Shown here: positions 32,669 through 42,080 of the stretch, piece by piece | Numbering within the stretch: position 1 is the first letter of the stretch | Layout: every line of letters begins with the position of its first letter | From: Tessaracoccus oleiagri | GTDB taxonomy: Bacteria > Actinomycetota > Actinomycetes > Propionibacteriales > Propionibacteriaceae | Assembly: GCF_900103275.1 (NCBI RefSeq) | Contig: NZ_FNGP01000001.1 | Coordinates: 682,001-746,000, forward strand | Length of the DNA stretch: 64,000 bases | Direction: 5' to 3' | The notes under the pieces: model-generated | What the model saw: only the letters and a program-made list of their open reading frames with translations | The model's database searches: none | What the model was told of the DNA's origin: nothing | Position numbers and translations under genes: made by a program

Positions 32669-33481
32669 TCACGCGTCGGCCGGCGACCCCGTCGGCTTGA
32701 ACAGGGCGATGCCCTCGGGCAACAGGCGGGGGAGCTGGGTGCGCACGAGCTTCTGCAGGTCGCGCCGTCGCTCGGGCGTCATCCGCTCGGAGACCGACGT
32801 GATGGAGATGGCGGCGACGGCGCGGTCGCCGCGCATGAGCGGGAACCCCATGCAGGCCACCCCGGGCTCGTTCTCCTCGAACTCGCCCGAGAACCCGGTG
32901 GCGCGCGCCTCCTCGATGGCCTCGACGAGCCGCTCGTGGCTCACGTGCCGGTCGGCGGGGAGCGACTCGATGAAGTAGCGCAGGTCGTCCGGTGTCTCAT
33001 GACCCGCCGAGAGCAGGGCCCGCCCGAGCGCCGACGAGGCCGCCGGCACCCGCTGCCCAACGGCCGACCAGACCCTGATCGCCCGCGACGTGGGCTCCAC
33101 CTTGTCGAGGTAGACCACCTCGGGCCCGTCCCAGGCGCCCAGGTGGACGAGCTCGGCCGTCCGGCGCGACAGTTCGAGCAGCACCGGGTGCAGCGCCCGC
33201 TGCAGGTTGTCCTTGCTGAAGTAGCTCTCGGTGAGGCCGAGCGCGTGGGGCCCCAGCCGGTACTCGCCGCCCTTGCTCTGGGACACGAAACCGCGGGCGC
33301 GCATCGTAGCCAGCGCGCGGTACGCGGTGGGCTTGCTGATCTTCGTGACCTCGCTCAACTCGGACAGCGAGGTTCCATCGGCGCCGGCCTTGGCGAGCAC
33401 CTCCAGGATCTGCATCGCACGGTCGATCGCCTCGATGCGGGGCGGTCCGTCGTTGGTCCGCCCATTGGGAGTGGTCGCCAT
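32669..33481 (-). CDS. IclR-family transcriptional regulator
   Basis: A 270-residue IclR protein. N-terminal winged helix: AIDRAMQILEVLAKAGADGTSLSEL, with recognition helix ISKPTAYRALATMRARG (~48-64). The C-terminal effector domain has LHPVLLELSRRTAELVHLG, VPAASSALGRALLS and VACMGFPLMRGDRAVAAISI. It diverges from the KDPG aldolase/KDG kinase operon, so a sugar acid or KDG is the likely effector. AAGACT lies six bases before its ATG, indicating leaderless translation. Confidence 0.92.
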   Translation of the reverse strand: MATTPNGRTNDGPPRIEAIDRAMQILEVLAKAGADGTSLSELSEVTKISKPTAYRALATMRARGFVSQSKGGEYRLGPHALGLTESYFSKDNLQRALHPVLLELSRRTAELVHLGAWDGPEVVYLDKVEPTSRAIRVWSAVGQRVPAASSALGRALLSAGHETPDDLRYFIESLPADRHVSHERLVEAIEEARATGFSGEFEENEPGVACMGFPLMRGDRAVAAISITSVSERMTPERRRDLQKLVRTQLPRLLPEGIALFKPTGSPADA

Positions 33482-33570
33482 GGGGCAAGTCTTCCACCAC
33501 CACGAGCTTTTCGCCTACTGAACCTCCCTGTTGCAAGTCATCGAGGCGTTTTGTACTCTTTTCATTATCC

Positions 33571-33597
33571 GAAACTATTGGTTTCAATGACTGAAAC
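33571..33597. promoter_or_regulatory. GAAAC/GTTTC inverted repeats, candidate IclR operator
   Basis: GAAAC-N5-GTTTC-N7-GAAAC lies 12 bases before the aldolase start codon, in the AT-rich gap between the divergent iclR-type gene and the aldolase operon. IclR proteins often bind such pseudo-palindromes. Confidence 0.5.
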
Positions 33598-33608
33598 GGA
33601 GTCCAACG

Positions 33609-34250
33609 GTGGGCGTGGAACAAGACATGCTGACAGCGGGGATCGTGCCGGTGGTGGTCCTCGAGGACCACGCGCTCGCGGCGGACCTCGGCCGCGCGCT
33701 GCTGGCGGGCGGCATCCCCGTCGCGGAGGTCACCTTCCGCACCGACGCAGCCGCGAGGTCGATCGAGGAGATGTCGCAGGTGGACGGCATGCTCGTCGGC
33801 GCCGGCACCGTCGTCTCGCCTGAGCAGGTGGACGCGGCCGTGGACGCGGGCGCCCGGTTCATCGTCAGCCCCGGCCTGCTCCCGTCGGTGGTCCGTCGCG
33901 CCCAGGAGCGGGGCGTCGCCATCGTCCCCGGCGCGGTCACCCCGTCGGAGATCATGACCGCGCTCAGCCTCGGTCTCGACACCGTGAAGTTCTTCCCCGC
34001 CAACGTCTATGGCGGCCCGTCGGCACTGGGGGCCCTCGGCGCGCCGTTCCGCCAGGTGAAGTTCATCCCCACCGGCGGCGTCAGCCTCGACAACCTCCCC
34101 GACTACCTCGGCCTGCCCAACGTCGCCGCCGTCGGCGGCACGTGGATGGTGAAGCCCGAGTTCCTCGCCAACCGCGACTTCGACCAGGTCACCGAACTCT
34201 CCCGCGCAGCAGTCGCCGCCGCTGCCGCCGCACGAAAGGACCAGCAGTGA
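33609..34250 (+). CDS. eda: KDPG aldolase
   Basis: A 213-residue 2-keto-3-deoxy-6-phosphogluconate aldolase. GIPVAEVTFRT holds the catalytic Glu40 and Arg44, MLVGAGTVVS follows, and the Schiff-base Lys127 is in DTVKFFPAN; IPTGGVSLDN is the phosphate-binding loop. It cleaves KDPG to pyruvate and glyceraldehyde 3-phosphate. The start GTG 33609 is chosen from the ACGGAG ribosome site; GTG 33615 and ATG 33627 are alternatives. It overlaps the KDG kinase gene by four bases. Confidence 0.93.
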   Translation: MGVEQDMLTAGIVPVVVLEDHALAADLGRALLAGGIPVAEVTFRTDAAARSIEEMSQVDGMLVGAGTVVSPEQVDAAVDAGARFIVSPGLLPSVVRRAQERGVAIVPGAVTPSEIMTALSLGLDTVKFFPANVYGGPSALGALGAPFRQVKFIPTGGVSLDNLPDYLGLPNVAAVGGTWMVKPEFLANRDFDQVTELSRAAVAAAAAARKDQQ

Positions 34251-35353
34251 GCCCCATCGTCGACCTCCGCCCCGCCGAGGAGTGCCGCTACGACGCGGTG
34301 TCGCTCGGCGAGGTCATGCTGCGCCTCGACCCCGGCGAGATGCGCATCCGCACCGCCCGCCGCTTCGACGTGTGGGAGGGCGGCGGCGAGTACAACGTCG
34401 TCCGCGGCCTCGCCCGCGTCTTCGGGCTGAAGTCGGCGGCGATCACGTCGCTCGTGGACAACGAGGTGGGCCGCCTTGTCGAGTCCCTCATCCAGGGCGG
34501 CGGCGTGGACAACTCCTTCATCCACTGGGTGGGCGACGACGGCTCCGGCCGCACCGCCCGCAACGGCCTCAACTTCACCGAGCGCGGCTACGGCCTCCGC
34601 AAGGCCAAGGGCGTCTCCGACCGTGGGCACACGGCCATCTCCCAACTGAAGCCCACCGACGTCGACTTCGACCACCTCTTCGGCGAGCTCGGCGTGCGCT
34701 GGCTGCACACCGGCGGGATCTACGCAGCCCTCTCCGAGCAGGCCGCCGAGACGGCGATCGCCGCCGCCCAGGCCGCGAAGAAGTACGGCACCGTCGTCTC
34801 CTACGACCTCAACTACCGGCCCAGCCTCTGGAAGTCGATCGGCGGCCAGGAGCGGGCCCAGGAGGTCAACCGCGAGGTGGCGCGCTACGTCGACGTCATG
34901 CTCGGCAACGAGGAGGACTTCTCCGCCGGGCTCGGGTTCGAGATCGAGGGCGTCGACGAGCACCTCTCCGCCCTGCCCATCGACGCTTTCCGCAACATGA
35001 TCGGGCAGGTCGCCGAGGAGTTCGACAACTTCAAGGTCATCACCACCACGCTGCGCACCGTCAAGAGCGCGTCCCTCAACGACTGGGGGGCGCTCGCCTG
35101 GAGCAAGGCCCACGGCGTCCTCCAGGCCACCGACCGCACCGACGTCGAGATCCTCGACCGCGTGGGCGGCGGCGACTCCTTCGCCTCCGGCGTCATCTAC
35201 GGCCTCATGACCGGACAGTCGCTCCAGACCGCGCTCGAGTACGGCGCCGCCCACGGCGCCCTGGCCATGACGACGCCCGGCGACACGTCGATGGTGTCGC
35301 TCTCCGACGTCCTCCACCTCGCCGGGGGCGGCAGCGCCCGCGTCGACCGCTGA
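34247..35353 (+). CDS. kdgK: 2-keto-3-deoxygluconate kinase (PfkB family)
   Basis: A 368-residue PfkB-family kinase. SLGEVMLRLDPGEMR opens it; WEGGGEYNVVRGLARVFGLKSA is the sugar-binding Gly-rich region, VSYDLNYRPSLWKS the central signature, and DRVGGGDSFASGVIYGL the anion hole with catalytic Asp. It phosphorylates KDG to KDPG, the aldolase substrate encoded just before it. The GTG start overlaps the aldolase stop. It is slightly longer than typical KdgK. Confidence 0.9.
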   Translation: MSPIVDLRPAEECRYDAVSLGEVMLRLDPGEMRIRTARRFDVWEGGGEYNVVRGLARVFGLKSAAITSLVDNEVGRLVESLIQGGGVDNSFIHWVGDDGSGRTARNGLNFTERGYGLRKAKGVSDRGHTAISQLKPTDVDFDHLFGELGVRWLHTGGIYAALSEQAAETAIAAAQAAKKYGTVVSYDLNYRPSLWKSIGGQERAQEVNREVARYVDVMLGNEEDFSAGLGFEIEGVDEHLSALPIDAFRNMIGQVAEEFDNFKVITTTLRTVKSASLNDWGALAWSKAHGVLQATDRTDVEILDRVGGGDSFASGVIYGLMTGQSLQTALEYGAAHGALAMTTPGDTSMVSLSDVLHLAGGGSARVDR

Positions 35354-35371
35354 CCGCTATCCCGCAACGGC

Positions 35372-35407
35372 AGAACCCGCCCCGGCCACCAGGCCGGGGC
35401 GGGTTCT
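35372..35407. terminator. Bidirectional terminator hairpin between kdgK and manD-like genes
   Basis: AGAACCCGCCCCGGCC and its exact complement flank the loop ACCA: a perfect 16-bp stem between two converging genes. Confidence 0.85.
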
Positions 35408-35418
35408 CCGCGTTCAGC

Positions 35419-36627
35419 TCACCAGTCGTGCAGTGATCCGTCCGCGCGGCGGGCGACCGGGAGGTACTTCGGGTCGTACGGGAACTTGGCCGCGGCGGCA
35501 TCGTCGTACTCGACGCCGAGGCCGGGCGCCTCGCTTGGGGTGACGTACCCGGCGGCGAACTGCGGGTAGCCGCGGAACACCTCCTGGGTCTCGGGCGCGA
35601 AGACCATGTGCTCCTGGATGCCGAAGTTCGGGATCGCGATGTCGAGGCTCACGGCCGCGGCGAGCGAGACGGGGGAGAGGTCCGTCGGGCCGTGGGATCC
35701 GGAGCGCACCTGGTAGAGGGCGGCGAGGTCGAAGATCCGCCGCAGGTGCGTGATGCCGCCGGCGTGGGTGACCGAGGTGCGGACGTAGTCGATCAGCTGG
35801 TTGGTGATCAGGTGCTGCACGTCCCAGATGGAGTTCAGCACCTCGCCGACGGCGATCGGGGTGGTGGTGTGCTCGCGGATGAGGCGGAAGGTCTCCTGGT
35901 TCTCGGCCGGGGTCGGGTCCTCCATCCAGAACAGCCGCATCGGCTCCACGTCCTTGCCGAACCGCGCCGCCTCGATGGGCGTGAGGCGGTGGTGCACGTC
36001 GTGGAGGAGGTGGAAGTCGAAGCCGAACTCCTCGCGCACCTTGCCGAGGTAGTCGGGCGCGAACTTCAGGTACATCTCGGTGGACCAGAGCTGCTCGTCG
36101 GGCAGGTCCGCGGCGGCCGGCTCGTAGATCGCGCCCTTGCGGACGCCGTACGTCCCGCCCATCCCCGGCACCGCCATCTGCGCGCGGATCGCCTGGTAAC
36201 CGCGCTCCCGGAACTCGGTCATGTCGTCGATGAGCGACGGGAGGTCGCTGCCGGAGGCGTGGCCGTAGACGAGCACCTTGTCGCGCGACTTCCCGCCCAG
36301 CAGCTGGTAGACCGGCAGCCCGACGACCTTGCCCTTGATGTCCCACAGCGCCATGTCGACGGCGGCGATCGCGGTCATCGTCACGGGGCCGCGGCGCCAG
36401 TACGCGCCCTTGTAGAGGTACTGCCAGGTGTCCTCGATGCGGGTGGAGTCGCGGCCCTTCAGCAGCGGCGCGATGTGGTCCCGCAGGTAGGAGGCGACGG
36501 AGAGCTCGCGCCCGTTGAGGGTGGCGTCGCCCAGACCCTGGACCCCGTCGGAGGTGGTGATCCGCAGCGTGACGAAGTTGCGCCCGGCCCCGGTGACCAG
36601 CACCTCGACCTTCTCGATAGCGCTCAA
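35419..36627 (-). CDS. Mannonate/altronate dehydratase-like enolase-superfamily enzyme (ManD/RspA type)
   Basis: A 402-residue enolase-superfamily dehydratase. [59 protein letters not shown]-like [27 protein letters not shown], then metal ligands in [18 protein letters not shown] and VGEVLNSIW, and the catalytic SHGPTDLSP. These match the ManD subgroup, which dehydrates D-mannonate (some members D-gluconate) to KDG. The product feeds the KDG kinase and KDPG aldolase encoded across the terminator. The start is TTG 36627 behind AAAGGGA. Confidence 0.88.
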   Translation of the reverse strand: MSAIEKVEVLVTGAGRNFVTLRITTSDGVQGLGDATLNGRELSVASYLRDHIAPLLKGRDSTRIEDTWQYLYKGAYWRRGPVTMTAIAAVDMALWDIKGKVVGLPVYQLLGGKSRDKVLVYGHASGSDLPSLIDDMTEFRERGYQAIRAQMAVPGMGGTYGVRKGAIYEPAAADLPDEQLWSTEMYLKFAPDYLGKVREEFGFDFHLLHDVHHRLTPIEAARFGKDVEPMRLFWMEDPTPAENQETFRLIREHTTTPIAVGEVLNSIWDVQHLITNQLIDYVRTSVTHAGGITHLRRIFDLAALYQVRSGSHGPTDLSPVSLAAAVSLDIAIPNFGIQEHMVFAPETQEVFRGYPQFAAGYVTPSEAPGLGVEYDDAAAAKFPYDPKYLPVARRADGSLHDW

Positions 36628-36641
36628 TGCAGTGGTCCCTT

Positions 36642-37412
36642 TCAGGGTTGTTGGTTGTTGAGTACGTCGGCGCGCGGCTCGTAGCGGAGCCACTCGGCGA
36701 AGAAGTAGGCGGGTCGGAGCTCGGGCCGCTCGGTGCCCGTCTTGTTGAACAGTTCGGGGCGCACCTTCTCGGCCGCCTCGATGTCGGAGAAGATCACCCG
36801 CAGGTGGTCGCGCAGCAGCCGCTCGGCGGAGTCCAGGTCCTCCGCGACGATGGCCTCGAACACCTCCAGGTGCTGTTCGTAGAAGATGCGGTGCTCGGAG
36901 ACCTCTTGGATGCCGAGAACCCGCGCCCGGTCGAGGTGGCTCTTGGCGGCGGCGACGGTGGCCCACGAGGCCGCGTGCCCGGCGAGTCCCATGATCGACC
37001 GGTGGAATGCCTCGTCGAGCTCGAAGAAGGTGGCGAGGTCGCCCCGCGGCACGTCGGCCTGGGCGCGCAGGTTGGCCCACACCTCGTCGACGAGCTCGGC
37101 CTCCAGCGGGAAGGCGATCGAGCGCAGCGACGCGATCTCCACCGACTCGCGCAGGAACTGCGCCTCCTTGATCTGTGCGACGTCGAGACGGGTGACGAAG
37201 GTGCCGATCTTGGGGAACACCTCCACGAGCCCCTCCTCGGCGAGCAGCAGCAGCGCCTCCCGGATCGGTGTGCGGGAGACCCCCATGCGGGTGGCGAGCT
37301 CGTTCTCCGAGATCGGCGTGCCGGGTGGCAGGTTCATGCTCACGATCCTGGCCCGCAGTTGCTGGAACACCCGATAGCGAGCGTTCTTCGGCCCGGACTC
37401 CTTCGTCGGCAT
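36642..37412 (-). CDS. GntR-family regulator, FCD subfamily
   Basis: A 256-residue GntR regulator with an FCD ligand domain. The winged helix contains [36 protein letters not shown] (~28-63); the C-terminal domain has metal-site residues in [12 protein letters not shown] and [11 protein letters not shown] with DHLRVIF. FadR/UxuR-type FCD proteins control uronate and sugar acid genes. It lies 15 bases upstream of the dehydratase gene in the same direction and diverges from the isomerase/oxidoreductase operon. AGGGG before ATG 37412 decides the start. Confidence 0.92.
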   Translation of the reverse strand: MPTKESGPKNARYRVFQQLRARIVSMNLPPGTPISENELATRMGVSRTPIREALLLLAEEGLVEVFPKIGTFVTRLDVAQIKEAQFLRESVEIASLRSIAFPLEAELVDEVWANLRAQADVPRGDLATFFELDEAFHRSIMGLAGHAASWATVAAAKSHLDRARVLGIQEVSEHRIFYEQHLEVFEAIVAEDLDSAERLLRDHLRVIFSDIEAAEKVRPELFNKTGTERPELRPAYFFAEWLRYEPRADVLNNQQP

Positions 37413-37470
37413 GGTCACCCCTGTCGTTGGTCGCGCGCCTCGGCATAGCAACTATAGGTCTTGTATGTAA

Positions 37471-37486
37471 CGCTTGTACACAAGCG
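37471..37486. promoter_or_regulatory. Perfect inverted repeat, candidate GntR operator
   Basis: CGCTTGT-AC-ACAAGCG, 7-base arms, in the gap between the divergent GntR-type gene and the isomerase gene. A related TCTTGTATGTAA word lies just before it at 37459-37470. GntR/FCD operators commonly have TTGT-N-ACAA symmetry. Confidence 0.65.
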
Positions 37487-37599
37487 ACCTGCCAGTCGCA
37501 CCCAAGCGCGTCGGCGTGGCGCGCCCGGTGACCTCGTCGACGGTGTTGGCTGGAGTGAGCCGTCGGCAGGCGGCGCCGGACCAACCGAGGAGTGCCGTG

Positions 37600-38328
37600 A
37601 TGAGACCCGTCTCGCTCCAGCTGTACACGCTGCGCCACGCGCTCGACGACGACCTGCCCGGCACGCTCTCGCGCGTCGCCGAGATGGGCTTCCACGTCGT
37701 CGAGCCGTACCGCTTCGTCGACGACCCCGCTGCGCTGGCCGACGCGCTCGCCGACGCGGGCCTCTCGGCGCCCAGCGCCCACACCGCCTTCCTCGACGGC
37801 GACCGCGCGCGGATCTTCGCCGCGGCGTCGCAGCTGGGGGTGTCGACGCTCATCCAGCCGTCGTCCCCGTCCGAGGCGTGGGGGAGCGTCGACGGCATTC
37901 GGGACCTGGCGCGCCGCATCAACGAGGCCGCGCGGGAAGCCGCCGACCACGGACTCCGGCTCGGCTACCACAACCACGCCTTCGAGTACGCGGGCGGCGT
38001 CGACGCCCCGCTGGAGCGCTTCGCGCAGGCGCTCGACGACGAGGTCGCCCTGGAGGTCGACACCTATTGGGTGGCGGTCGGGGGCGACGACCCGGTCGCG
38101 CTGCTGCGACGGCTGGGGGCGCGCGTCGGCTTCCTGCACGTCAAGGACGGGCCGGTCTCGGCGGACACGGCCGAGCAGCTGCCCGTGGGCGAGGGGAGCA
38201 TGCCCGTCGCGGAGATCCTCGACGTGGCGCCCACCGCCCTTGCCGTGGTGGAACTTGATGACTACCGCGGCGACATGTTCGAGGCCGTGGCCACCAGCCT
38301 CGCCAACCTGAAGGGGATGCTCGCATGA
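37600..38328 (+). CDS. Sugar phosphate isomerase/epimerase (TIM barrel, xylose isomerase-like)
   Basis: A 242-residue AP endonuclease 2-type TIM barrel. [20 protein letters not shown] opens it, [11 protein letters not shown] follows, [11 protein letters not shown] is the metal region, [14 protein letters not shown] and VGFLHVKDG complete the site, and VVELDDY lies near the end. Related proteins are inosose dehydratase-like or 3-ketosugar epimerases. It overlaps the Gfo/Idh oxidoreductase gene (ATGA), a pairing typical of 3-keto-glycoside or inositol pathways. GAGGAG before ATG 37600 sets the start. Confidence 0.88.
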   Translation: MRPVSLQLYTLRHALDDDLPGTLSRVAEMGFHVVEPYRFVDDPAALADALADAGLSAPSAHTAFLDGDRARIFAAASQLGVSTLIQPSSPSEAWGSVDGIRDLARRINEAAREAADHGLRLGYHNHAFEYAGGVDAPLERFAQALDDEVALEVDTYWVAVGGDDPVALLRRLGARVGFLHVKDGPVSADTAEQLPVGEGSMPVAEILDVAPTALAVVELDDYRGDMFEAVATSLANLKGMLA

Positions 38329-39401
38329 GGATCGGGGTGCTGGGCGCCGGCGTCATCTCGAAGCAGTACCTGGAGAACCTGACCCGGTTCCCCGACGTGG
38401 GGGTCGCCCTCGTCGCCGACCTCGACACCTCCCGCGCCCGCGACCGCGCGGAGGCGTTCGGCGTCCCTGCTTGGGGCACGTCCGCCGACCTGCTGACGAG
38501 CGACGTGGAACTCGTGGTCAACCTGACCGTCCCTGCCGCCCACCACGACACGACCGTCGCGGCGCTCCGGGCCGGCAAGCACGTCTGGCTGGAGAAGCCG
38601 CTGGCCACCAACGTCGCGGACGCGCGCGACCTCGTCGCAGTGGCGAAGGCGTGCGGCCGGGAGGTCGGCTGCGCCCCGGACACCGTGCTCGGTGCGCCCG
38701 CCCAGGCCGCGCTGCGGCTGCTCGCCGACGGGGCCGCGGGGACGCCGTCGTGGGGCTACGCCCACTTCGCCACCGAGGGGCCGCAGGGCTGGCACCCGGA
38801 CCCCGAGTTCCTGTTCTCGCCCGGCGGCGGGCCGCTGCTCGACGTCGGCCCCTACTACCTGACGATGCTCGCGCACGCCTTCGGGCCGGTCGCGCGGGTG
38901 TACGCGGCGGCCGCGACCGCGCAGCAGACCCGCACGATCGGCGCCGGGCCGCGAGCAGGCACCGTCTTCCCGGTCACCGCCGCGACGACGCTGTTCACCA
39001 CACTGCACTTCGAGTCGGGCGCCACGGCCCAGGCGACGTTCTCCTTCGACTCGGGCAGCCCGCACATCGTGCTGGAGTTCACGGGCTCCGACGGGACCAT
39101 CGTGTGCGCGGACCCGAACCGGTTCGTGGGCGACGTGGTGGTGCGGTCGGCGCACGGCGCGGAGCCGGTGGTCACCTCGTTCCCGGAGGCCGCGGCCACA
39201 CGAGGCATCGGCGTGGTGGAGATGGTGCGGGCGATCGAGGCCGGCCACAGGCCGCGCGCCAACGCCGACGTGGCCGCGCACCTCGTCGAGGTGATGGCTG
39301 CGGCGCTCGCGTCCGTGGAACGGGGACTGCCGGTGGACGTCGACAGCACCTTCGAGCCGGTGGAGCCGCTGCCGGAGGGCTGGGACCCGTTCGCCCGGTA
39401 G
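38325..39401 (+). CDS. Gfo/Idh/MocA-family oxidoreductase
   Basis: A 358-residue NAD(P)-dependent sugar dehydrogenase. The N-terminal Rossmann motif is [17 protein letters not shown], the conserved EKP of the family is [16 protein letters not shown] (~88-103), and [16 protein letters not shown] is the substrate-domain signature (~168-183). Substrate unknown. Coupled by overlap with the isomerase; together they probably oxidise and rearrange a sugar or polyol before the KDG route. Controlled with its partner by the divergent GntR gene. Confidence 0.92.
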   Translation: MRIGVLGAGVISKQYLENLTRFPDVGVALVADLDTSRARDRAEAFGVPAWGTSADLLTSDVELVVNLTVPAAHHDTTVAALRAGKHVWLEKPLATNVADARDLVAVAKACGREVGCAPDTVLGAPAQAALRLLADGAAGTPSWGYAHFATEGPQGWHPDPEFLFSPGGGPLLDVGPYYLTMLAHAFGPVARVYAAAATAQQTRTIGAGPRAGTVFPVTAATTLFTTLHFESGATAQATFSFDSGSPHIVLEFTGSDGTIVCADPNRFVGDVVVRSAHGAEPVVTSFPEAAATRGIGVVEMVRAIEAGHRPRANADVAAHLVEVMAAALASVERGLPVDVDSTFEPVEPLPEGWDPFAR

Positions 39402-39416
39402 CGCGAACGGCCTGGC

Positions 39417-40727
39417 TCAGAGGTGGCGACGGTTGCGCCAGCGCCGGCCGATCGCGTCGCGCCACGGCGGGACGATCACGCCGTCGGCGGCCATCCGGCG
39501 ACGCAGCCGCGTGCGGGTGACGTAGATCGCGACGAGGCCGGCGAGGTAGAGCGGGATCTGCACCGACAGCGCCACGCGGTACTGCTGGAACGTGTACTCG
39601 GTGGCGCCGCCCGACATGAACTCGAGGATGGTGCCGATCAGCAGGATGGTGACGGTCGCGCCCAGGAAGGCGCCCGAGATGACGATGCCGTTGGCGACCC
39701 CCATCCGCGTCGGGGGCAGCATGGTGCGCGGGTAGTCGAAGCCGACGGCGGTGCCCGGCCCGCCGGCGGCCAGCGCCAGCACGAGCACGACGAGCAGCCA
39801 CAGCGGCGCCGGTCCCGGCAGCAGGAGCACGACGATCCAGCTCAGCAGCCCCGCCCAGATCACGGTGAGGGCGAGGTTGGAGCGCCGCAGCGGATGGCGG
39901 GCGGTGAGCATGCCGACGACGGGGCCGATGAACATGCCCGCCACCGAGATCAGCGTGAACAGGGCCGACGCGGCGGCTTGGCTCAGCCCTTGGGCCGAGC
40001 GGAGGTACGGCAGACCCCACATGAACACGAACGCGTTCATCGAGAAGCCCGACGTGAAGTGGATCGCGAAGCCCAGCTGCGTGCCCGGGTGCCGGATCAC
40101 CTCCAGGACGCCGCGGTGCAGCTGGGTGAGCTTCTCCGTCGGCCGCTCGACGACGACGCCGGACGGCGCGTCGCGGACCACCGCGTAGACGGCCACCACC
40201 ATCACGACGCCCAGCATGGCGGCGGCGGTGAGGCCCGCCTGCCAGCCGTAGGTCTGGATCGCCGGGAGCAGGGCGTAGATCGCCATCAGCTGGCCGACCA
40301 CCGACAGCATGCCCGTCAGCTGCGTGAGCACCGGCACGAACCGCGGCGGGAACCAGCGGGGGATGAGCGACAGGATCGAGATGTAGATGCAGGCGTCGCC
40401 GAGGCCGACGAGAAAGCGGGCGACGAACGCCAGTGCCAGCACGTCGGTGGCGCCGAGCATGAGCTGGCCGGCCACCATCAGGGCCGAGCCGAAGGTCAGC
40501 ATGACGCGCGGGCCCAGGCGGTCCAGCAGCGTGCCCGACGGCAGCTGGCCGAGCGCGTACGTCGCGAGTTGGAGCACCACGAACGTCGAGACGATGCTCG
40601 GGGTGGTGCCGAAGTGCTCGGCGGCCTCGAGGCCGGCTACGCCGAGGCTGGAGCGGTGCATCATCGCCACGGCATAGGCGATGACGGCGACGCCGAAGAC
40701 CACCCACTTGCGCTTGCCCGTGTCCAT
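39417..40727 (-). CDS. Major facilitator superfamily transporter
   Basis: A 436-residue MFS permease with about 12 hydrophobic segments. GTLLDRLGPRVMLTFGSALM is the loop 2-3 signature of MFS, and MLTARHPLRRSNLA is the equivalent in the second half. HRSSLGVAGLEAAEHF after helix 1 is typical of the sugar-acid (ACS-like) branch. The substrate is unknown; its position by the uronate genes makes a hexuronate or related acid plausible. GGAGG five bases before ATG 40727 decides the start. Confidence 0.88.
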   Translation of the reverse strand: MDTGKRKWVVFGVAVIAYAVAMMHRSSLGVAGLEAAEHFGTTPSIVSTFVVLQLATYALGQLPSGTLLDRLGPRVMLTFGSALMVAGQLMLGATDVLALAFVARFLVGLGDACIYISILSLIPRWFPPRFVPVLTQLTGMLSVVGQLMAIYALLPAIQTYGWQAGLTAAAMLGVVMVVAVYAVVRDAPSGVVVERPTEKLTQLHRGVLEVIRHPGTQLGFAIHFTSGFSMNAFVFMWGLPYLRSAQGLSQAAASALFTLISVAGMFIGPVVGMLTARHPLRRSNLALTVIWAGLLSWIVVLLLPGPAPLWLLVVLVLALAAGGPGTAVGFDYPRTMLPPTRMGVANGIVISGAFLGATVTILLIGTILEFMSGGATEYTFQQYRVALSVQIPLYLAGLVAIYVTRTRLRRRMAADGVIVPPWRDAIGRRWRNRRHL

Positions 40728-40808
40728 CACGCCTCCAGCCCACAGACCCAAGCACACTCTAGACCCGGCGGGCGTGGGCTCACGCGGGCCGCCCGCCGGG
40801 GTGGCAAC

Positions 40809-41867
40809 TCAGGCGTCGAAGGTGCCGGTGTCGATCACGAAGCGGTAGCGCACGTCGGAGGCGACGACCTTCTCGTAGGCCTCGTCGATCTCGTCGCCGC
40901 CGATGACCTCCACCCACGACGCGATCCCGTGCTCCGCGCAGAAGTCCAGGCACTCCTGCATCTCGGCGAGGCTGCCGACGTTGGAGCCGGCGAGCACCTT
41001 GTTGCGGCCCACCAGCGAGCCGATCCTGAACGTCGCCGGGTGCTGGGGGAGCCCCACCTCGACGAGGACGCCGCGGTTCTTGAGCAGGCCCACCATGAGG
41101 TCGATGTCGAGCCCGTCGGAGACGGAGGAGATGATGATGTCGAACTGGCCGCGCAGCTTCTTCATGCTGTCGGCGTCGGTGGTGGCGACGTACTCCGTCG
41201 CGCCCAGGGCGAGCGCGTCGTCGCGCTTGGCCAGCGTGCGGCCCAGGCCGACGACCTCGGCGCCCATCTTCGCGGCGATCTGCACGGCCATGTGGCCGAG
41301 GCCGCCGACGCCGACGACGCCCACCTTCTTGCCGGGGCCCGCGCCCCAGTACTTCAGCGGCGAGTAGGTGGTGACGCCCGCGCACAGCAGCGGCGCCGCC
41401 TTGTCGAGCGGGATCGACTCCGGGATCCGGATCGCGAAGTCCTCCTCGACGGTGATGCCCGTGGCATACCCGCCTGCCGTGGGCTGCCCGTCGCGACCGA
41501 TGCTGTTGTACGTCATGACCTTGCGCTTGTCGCCCTTGCCCGTGCAGAAGTGCTCGTTGCCGGACAGGCACTCGTCGCACTCGCGGCAGGAGTCGACGGA
41601 GACGCCGATGCCGACGCGGTCGCCCACCTTGTGCTTGGTCACGTCGCTGCCCACCGCCGTGACGATGCCCGCGATCTCGTGGCCAGGCACCAGCGGGTAC
41701 ATCGCGCGGCCCCACTCGGAGCGGGCGGTGTGGATGTCGGAGTGGCAGATGCCCGAGTACTTGATCTCGACGTAGACCTCGGTCGGCCCCGGCTCGCGGC
41801 GGGTGATCGTCGTCTTCGTGAACTCGCCGTCCGGCGCGTCGATCGAGTAAGCAGTGACCTCGGGCAC
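40809..41867 (-). CDS. Zinc alcohol dehydrogenase, cinnamyl-alcohol dehydrogenase (AdhC/YahK) type
   Basis: A 352-residue zinc-dependent medium-chain dehydrogenase. Catalytic zinc ligands lie in SGICHSDIH (Cys40) and YPLVPGHEIAG (His63), the structural zinc cysteines in SCRECDECLSGNEHFC, and the NAD(P) site is VGVVGVGGLGHMAVQ. This subgroup reduces aldehydes with NADPH. GTG start behind an ideal AAGGAGG five bases upstream. A family A repeat lies upstream of it, between this gene and the metalloprotease gene. Confidence 0.93.
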   Translation of the reverse strand: MPEVTAYSIDAPDGEFTKTTITRREPGPTEVYVEIKYSGICHSDIHTARSEWGRAMYPLVPGHEIAGIVTAVGSDVTKHKVGDRVGIGVSVDSCRECDECLSGNEHFCTGKGDKRKVMTYNSIGRDGQPTAGGYATGITVEEDFAIRIPESIPLDKAAPLLCAGVTTYSPLKYWGAGPGKKVGVVGVGGLGHMAVQIAAKMGAEVVGLGRTLAKRDDALALGATEYVATTDADSMKKLRGQFDIIISSVSDGLDIDLMVGLLKNRGVLVEVGLPQHPATFRIGSLVGRNKVLAGSNVGSLAEMQECLDFCAEHGIASWVEVIGGDEIDEAYEKVVASDVRYRFVIDTGTFDA

Positions 41868-41954
41868 GGTTCCTCCTTGAAGTTCTGCCGGAAGTCTAGT
41901 CCTGTGTGGGTGGGCTGCGCGGCCACCTGCGTTGGGCGCGGAGCAGGAAGGCCG

Positions 41955-42060
41955 GTTTACCTGCGAGAGTGCAAAAAACCTGCCGGATCCGGCAGGTGAA
42001 GCGAAATTCCGCGGGCCCCTCCGAGCGGGGCAGGTAAACCGTCGACGCGGCAGGTCAACC
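41955..42060. repeat. REP-like palindromic element, copy 3 (family A)
   Basis: Outer arms GGTTTACCTGC (41954-41964) and GCAGGTAAACC (42030-42040) are perfect complements. Inside are the 18-base palindrome CCTGCCGGATCCGGCAGG and a GCCCC...GGGGC hairpin, so the RNA or single strand could form a clover-like structure. The core AACCTGCCGGATCCGGCAGG recurs at 47294. Confidence 0.8.
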
Positions 42061-42080
42061 CGCCCCGAGCCGCCGACGAG

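Noticed and set aside
35419-38139. A single 906-codon gene covering the dehydratase and upstream DNA
   Set aside because: The N-terminal half is an antisense shadow of the GntR and isomerase genes; the family start (TTG 36627 behind AAAGGGA) is clear.
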